Assembly (NCBI GenBank): GCA_919902775.1
Contig: CAKKRJ010000002.1
Location: 189,322-253,321 of the forward strand
Reading direction: 5' to 3'
Source: Burkholderiaceae bacterium
GTDB taxonomy: Bacteria > Pseudomonadota > Gammaproteobacteria > Burkholderiales > Burkholderiaceae_C
DNA length: 64,000 bases
The notes beneath the pieces are model-generated. The model had not been told where the DNA came from and did no database searches. It saw only the letters and a program-made list of their open reading frames with translations. Below, in pieces: positions 60,187 to 64,000 of this stretch. The stretch's first letter is position 1. Every line of letters begins with the position of its first letter. The position numbers and the translations under genes were made by a program.

Positions 60187-61548
60187 ATGTGTTACCCCAT
60201 CGTTGAAGGCGCCCGTCAAAACAGGATTTTGGCGGCGCTCCCCTTGAGCCATTACACCCGCATGGCCGAACATTTGAAACCGGTTGAGCTGACCGCGGGC
60301 CAGGTGATTGGCGAGGCGGGAGAAACTATGGAGTTTGTTTATTTTCCAACCACCTGCACCACTTCGCTGGTTTCACACACGGCCGATGGTGGCAGTTCGG
60401 AGCTGGCCATGACCGGTCGCGACGGCATGGTGGGGGTGGGCCTGGTTTTGGGCAGTGGCGCGATGAACCACCGCGTGGTGGTTCAGTGTGCGGGCCAGGC
60501 TTTCAGAATGCCCGCCGATGTGTTTCAGCATGAACTGACACAGTGCCGTGAATTGCAGCAATTAGCGCTCGGTTATGTCCAGGTCTTGATGACGCAAATG
60601 TCGCAAAGCATTGTGTGCGTTGGGCACCATTCGGTCAGTGAACGTCTTTGTTATTGGCTGTTGTTCAACCGCGATATTTTGCTCAGCGACCAATTGCAGG
60701 TCACCCACGAAACGATTGCCAACATGCTGGGTGTGCGCCGGGAGTCGATCACCCAGGCCTTGGGCAAATTGCAATCGGCAGGGCTGGTGACCAGTGGACG
60801 CGGAAAAATCACCATCCTGGACCGTGAGGGCTTGACCGATTCTGTGTGCGAGTGTTTTCCGTTGGTGTCCTGCGAGACCCAACGCCTGTATGCCTTGTTT
60901 GACAACGGGTCAGACGGTCTGGCGGCATCGGAGAACCACCACGGGTGGGCGGATGAAGGGGACCGTGCGCTGTTGCACAAATACCAGGATGCCTATGATT
61001 TTGCGCCCGTGGGCTTTGTCAGCGTGGACGCACAGGGGCGGGTGCTGCAAACCAATTTGGCGGGCGCCATCTTGTTGGACATCCAGCGTTCCCGGCGCAG
61101 TGCCAGCCCCTTGGTGGAATTCATGGCGCCATCGGATCAGCGCCATTTTCTGGACTTTCACCAGGAAGTGTTGAGCGGCAAGTGCCGCCGCCACTGTGAG
61201 GTGACGCTTTGCGCCACCGACCACCGCGCGGAAATGGTGGTGCGCATCGATGCCACGCTGGATGAAATGGGCGAGGAGTGCCGCTTGGTGTTGATCGATG
61301 TGACGCAAGAGAAAAAGTTGGCCGCCCAGGCACTGGAGCGCGAGCGCCAGCAGCAGGAGTTGCTGGCCAAGCAACCGTTCATGTTGTGGTTCAAGGACCA
61401 GGACGGCCGCCTGATTTCTGCCAACGCCAATCTGGTGCAGGATTGGCGCCATTTGGCAGCGGATGCCGCGCTCGAAAAAATTGACCTTCCGAGCCAGCCT
61501 TTCCATGTCCAGGGGCGTGCCGTGCAGGGGAGGCTTGGCGCCGGCTGA
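60187..61548 (+). CDS. Crp/Fnr-type regulator fused to PAS domains, second PAS truncated
   Basis: A 453-residue protein from the ATG at 60187, chosen for its AAAGGA site six bases upstream; the frame is open back to 59959. Residues 12-125 are a cyclic-nucleotide-binding-like domain (YFPTTCTTSLV, AMTGRDGMVGVGL), and residues 148-215 a Crp helix-turn-helix (TIANMLGVRRESITQALGKL). Residues 266-373 are a PAS domain ending in a short coiled coil. A second PAS starts at QPFMLWFKDQDGRLISANAN but stops after about 35 residues in unrelated sequence. The truncated end suggests loss of a further domain. It probably regulates the divergent surface-protein operon. Confidence 0.8.
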   Translation: MCYPIVEGARQNRILAALPLSHYTRMAEHLKPVELTAGQVIGEAGETMEFVYFPTTCTTSLVSHTADGGSSELAMTGRDGMVGVGLVLGSGAMNHRVVVQCAGQAFRMPADVFQHELTQCRELQQLALGYVQVLMTQMSQSIVCVGHHSVSERLCYWLLFNRDILLSDQLQVTHETIANMLGVRRESITQALGKLQSAGLVTSGRGKITILDREGLTDSVCECFPLVSCETQRLYALFDNGSDGLAASENHHGWADEGDRALLHKYQDAYDFAPVGFVSVDAQGRVLQTNLAGAILLDIQRSRRSASPLVEFMAPSDQRHFLDFHQEVLSGKCRRHCEVTLCATDHRAEMVVRIDATLDEMGEECRLVLIDVTQEKKLAAQALERERQQQELLAKQPFMLWFKDQDGRLISANANLVQDWRHLAADAALEKIDLPSQPFHVQGRAVQGRLGAG

Positions 61549-61608
61549 AGCGGCACGGTGGGGTCATGGCGGACCGTCACCCGTGCCGGGTGTCTAAGAT
61601 AGGCCCCC

Positions 61609-62613
61609 ATGAAAAACCGCCAAATCGCCTCTTTCTCCGTCAGTGCCATCGGCTTGGGTTGCATGAACCTCAGCCATGCTTATGGCGCGCCCGTGTCGGC
61701 CAAGCAAGCCGAGCGTGTGCTGCTCACTGCCCTCGATCAGGGGGTGACTTTGTTTGATACGGCGGCCCTGTATGGTTTTGGCGCCAACGAAACCCTGCTG
61801 GCCAAGGTCATGAAACCGCACCGCCAGAAATTCACGCTGGCCAGCAAATGCGGCATGCAGGGCGTGGACCCGGGCGACGGCAAGCTGGTGCGCGTGATCG
61901 ATGGCCGCCCCGAGACGATCCGCCAAACCTGCGAAGACGCATTGCGTCGCTTGCAGACCGATGTGATTGACCTGTATTACCTGCACCGATGGGATAAAAA
62001 GGTGCCCATCGAAGACAGCGTGGGGGCCTTGAGCGACCTGGTGCGCCAGGGCAAGATCCAGACCATTGGTTTGTCCGAAGTGTCGGCCACCACCTTGCGC
62101 AAGGCCCATACCGTGCACCCCGTTGCCGCCGTGCAAACCGAGTATTCGCTGTGGACGCGCAACCCCGAGATCGCGGTCTTGCAAGCTTGCCGCGAGCTGG
62201 GCACGGCCTTTGTGGCCTTCAGTCCGGTGGCGCGGGGTTTCCTGTGCGGTGCGCCGCTGGACGTGGCCAACTTCGATGCCAAAGACATCCGCCGCAGCAT
62301 GCCGCGTTTTGCGCCCGACCATTACGCCGCCAACCTGAAGCTCTTGCCGGCCTACCACGCGCTGGCGCAAGAGGCCGGTTGCAGCCCCTCGCAGCTGGCA
62401 TTGGCCTGGCTGCTGCACCAAGGCGAAGACATTCTCCCGATCCCGGGCACCACCTCGGTTGAGCACCTGCTGGACGATCTGGCGGCGGTGGACGTGAAGC
62501 TGGATGCCGGCTTGATGACGCGCCTGGAGGCGCTGATCAACCAGAACACCGTGTCGGGTGACCGTTACAACGCGCAGGCCAACAGCGAGGTCGATACCGA
62601 GGTGTTTGCCTGA
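61609..62613 (+). CDS. Aldo/keto reductase
   Basis: A 334-residue NADPH-dependent oxidoreductase with the catalytic tetrad in the expected places: Asp and Tyr in LFDTAALYGFG, Lys in TLASKCG, and His in YYLHRWD. The C-terminal half shows the cofactor-binding IPGTTSVEHLLDD. It belongs to the YakC/AKR13-like branch of aldo-keto reductases. The substrate is unknown. A repeat locus follows the stop. Confidence 0.9.
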   Translation: MKNRQIASFSVSAIGLGCMNLSHAYGAPVSAKQAERVLLTALDQGVTLFDTAALYGFGANETLLAKVMKPHRQKFTLASKCGMQGVDPGDGKLVRVIDGRPETIRQTCEDALRRLQTDVIDLYYLHRWDKKVPIEDSVGALSDLVRQGKIQTIGLSEVSATTLRKAHTVHPVAAVQTEYSLWTRNPEIAVLQACRELGTAFVAFSPVARGFLCGAPLDVANFDAKDIRRSMPRFAPDHYAANLKLLPAYHALAQEAGCSPSQLALAWLLHQGEDILPIPGTTSVEHLLDDLAAVDVKLDAGLMTRLEALINQNTVSGDRYNAQANSEVDTEVFA

Positions 62614-62640
62614 GGTGGGCCGCGTGCGATGGCGTTTGAC

Positions 62641-62755
62641 GTGAAAGAACATCCTTCGGCCGCAGGGGCGGCCTCCCACAAAAATTTGTGAACCCTGCAA
62701 TCCCCTTGAACCTTGTGGGAGCGCGCCCCTGCGCGCGAATGCCCGTTGATTTTCA
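62641..62755. repeat. REP-like hairpin pair, locus 7
   Basis: A full element between convergent genes: GTGAAAGAAC flank, GGCCGC-type hairpin, about 30-base centre, GCGCGC-type hairpin, and CCCGTTGATTTTCA flank. It is in inverted orientation relative to locus 6, and the outer flanks are also inverted, which defines an element of about 115 bp. Confidence 0.9.
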
Positions 62756-62762
62756 AAAAGAT

Positions 62763-63398
62763 CTACGCGTCCGGCTGGGCCATGGGCGCTGCTTTTTGGA
62801 ACGCCTCCAGCGCGTTGCAGGCTTTTTCGATGGCGCTGATCAAAGGCCAGCGTGACAGGTCCACCTTGAAGCGGCGTGAACTTTCGATTTGCGGGATCAG
62901 GTAGACATCGGCGATGGTGGGTGTATCGCCAAAGCTGAAGGCGCCGCGCTGGGTGTCCGCTGCGATCAGCGCTTCGTAGGCGTCAAAACCAGCACCGATC
63001 CAGGTGCCGCACCAGGCGTTGATGGCGTCTTCGTTGGCACCAAACTGCTTGCGCAGGGTTTCCAGAATGCGGCGGTTGTTGAGCGGGTGGATGTCGCAGC
63101 CCACGATGGCGGCCAGTGCGCGCACGTGGGCGCGCTCGGCAGCGCCTTGCGGCAGCAGGGCGGGCGTGGGGTGGGTTTCTTCCAGCCATTCGATGATGGC
63201 GGGCGACTGGATCAGCACCTGCTCGCCGGTGTCGAGTGCGGGCACCAGCTGCTGTGGGTTGACCGATTTGAAAGCGTCTTTCAGGTGTTCTTCCACCCGC
63301 AGGTCCACCGCCACGTAGTCGGTGGCGATGCCCTTGAGGTGCAGCGCAATGCGCAGACGGTGCGAGGTGCCGCTTCGGAAAAAGTTGTAGAGCTTCAT
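62763..63398 (-). CDS. Maleylpyruvate/maleylacetoacetate isomerase (zeta-class GST)
   Basis: A 211-residue glutathione-dependent isomerase. MKLYNFFRSGTSHRLRIAL is the zeta-GST N-terminus, in which the usual SSCSWR is SGTSHR. VNPQQLVPAL, IQSPAIIEWLEE and the C-terminal TIADVYLIPQ follow the MaiA/NagL pattern. Next to a fumarylpyruvate-hydrolase-type gene, the gentisate route (maleylpyruvate to fumarylpyruvate) is more likely than homogentisate, but the two cannot be separated by sequence alone. Confidence 0.87.
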   Translation of the reverse strand: MKLYNFFRSGTSHRLRIALHLKGIATDYVAVDLRVEEHLKDAFKSVNPQQLVPALDTGEQVLIQSPAIIEWLEETHPTPALLPQGAAERAHVRALAAIVGCDIHPLNNRRILETLRKQFGANEDAINAWCGTWIGAGFDAYEALIAADTQRGAFSFGDTPTIADVYLIPQIESSRRFKVDLSRWPLISAIEKACNALEAFQKAAPMAQPDA

Positions 63399-63443
63399 GG
63401 GGTGGTCCTGGTTGCAGTGGTCGGTGGGGTGGTGGTGCGTGAT

Positions 63444-64000
63444 TTACTCGGCAGCGCCGACGGTCAGGGCCACTTCGGCCACACCTTCCACCCGACCGGT
63501 GATCTGGTCGCCGGGCCGCACGGCGTTCACGCCTTCGGGGGTGCCGGTGTAGATCAGGTCGCCCGGTTGCAGATGGTAGAACAAAGACAGGTCGGCGATG
63601 ATTTCGCGCACGTTCCAGATCAGCTTGTCCACGTTGGACGCTTGCTTGGTTTCGCCGTTGACTTCCAGCGCAATGGCGCCCTGCTCGATGATGACACCTT
63701 GCATGGGCACGATCTCGGTGCACACGGACGATTGCTCGACGTCTTTGCCCAGGTCCCAGGGGCGGCCCTTGTCGCGTGCCACCAGTTGCAGGTCGCGGCG
63801 GGTCATGTCCAGGCCAGCGGCGTAGCCGTAGACCAATTCATGGGCCTGTTCGGCGCTGACGCGGAAACCGGCCTGGCCGATGGCCATCACCAATTCCATC
63901 TCGAAGTGGTAGTTGGTCGTTTCTGGCGGATAAGCCACGGTGGCGCCGCTGTCCACCAGGGTCTGTGGGGACTTGGTGAAGTAGAAGGGGCGTTCCACCG
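63444..64000 (-). CDS. Fumarylacetoacetate hydrolase-family protein, probable fumarylpyruvate hydrolase (5' end cut by window)
   Basis: The last 185 codons of a FAH-family C-C hydrolase. YHFEMELVMAIGQ has the metal-binding ExE, ARDKGRPWDLGKDVEQS lies mid-domain, and GDLIYTGTPEGV is the family C-terminal motif. The visible start (ERPFYFTKSPQTLV) is already inside the conserved region, so roughly 20-40 residues lie beyond the window. It would cleave fumarylpyruvate to fumarate and pyruvate after the isomerase encoded 45 bases downstream. Confidence 0.9.
   Translation of the reverse strand, partial: VERPFYFTKSPQTLVDSGATVAYPPETTNYHFEMELVMAIGQAGFRVSAEQAHELVYGYAAGLDMTRRDLQLVARDKGRPWDLGKDVEQSSVCTEIVPMQGVIIEQGAIALEVNGETKQASNVDKLIWNVREIIADLSLFYHLQPGDLIYTGTPEGVNAVRPGDQITGRVEGVAEVALTVGAAE

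Overview
The window looks like chromosome of a GC-rich betaproteobacterium, most likely a Comamonadaceae-type member of the Burkholderiales. That is inferred from gene content and repeat style, not from a marker gene. There is no rRNA, tRNA, CRISPR array, transposase or prophage. The left 38 kb is dominated by catabolism of (hydro)aromatic acids and the right 26 kb by surface structures.

Catabolic part. Positions 1-3353 carry ligI-ligA-ligB-ligC, the protocatechuate 4,5-cleavage steps. Next comes a three-gene MqsR-MqsA-SecB-like toxin-antitoxin-chaperone module (3578-5000), an MFS exporter, a canonical aroE, a DUF4382 lipoprotein and a thioesterase. A translationally coupled amidohydrolase/G3E GTPase pair, a CoA-transferase and an acyl-CoA dehydrogenase lead into a hydroaromatic-type cluster of unknown substrate (15.4-30.1 kb). 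That cluster has a TIM-barrel protein, two paralogous FAD-dependent ketosteroid-dehydrogenase-like flavoproteins (one fused to NIPSNAP), an AroE paralogue, two IclR regulators, two NAD(P)-dependent oxidoreductases and a complete Liv-type ABC importer. From 31.1 to 37.3 kb a TRAP transporter, type II dehydroquinase (aroQ), AroE-like dehydrogenase, HPPD-like protein and 3-dehydroshikimate dehydratase (quiC) form a shikimate/quinate-to-protocatechuate route. Its product is the substrate of the LigAB ring-cleavage enzyme at the left end. The far right end has the gentisate-pathway pair maleylpyruvate isomerase/fumarylpyruvate hydrolase.

Surface part. An HPP-CBS membrane protein and a small ferredoxin precede a Tad/Flp pilus locus: flp-tadV-rcpC-rcpA-lipoprotein-tadZ-tadA-tadB-tadC on the minus strand, with tadE and tadG divergent. 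A five-gene minus-strand group then encodes a 1573-residue tandem-repeat surface protein, TolC, a type I secretion ABC transporter, an HlyD adaptor and a class II glutamine-amidotransferase-like protein that lacks the catalytic Cys. A Crp-type regulator fused to PAS domains is divergent from it across an AT-richer 0.68 kb gap.

Dispersed elements. At least seven loci just downstream of stop codons carry paired REP-like hairpins with a shared loop and compensatory stem changes. One intergenic region (13854-14134) holds two oppositely oriented hairpins that share an identical 22-bp core but have unrelated stems. The strongest candidates for follow-up are that core/stem element, the chaperone-linked toxin-antitoxin module, the unfused QuiC, the orphan hydroaromatic cluster with tandem PcaR-like boxes, and the Cys-less amidotransferase in the secretion operon.
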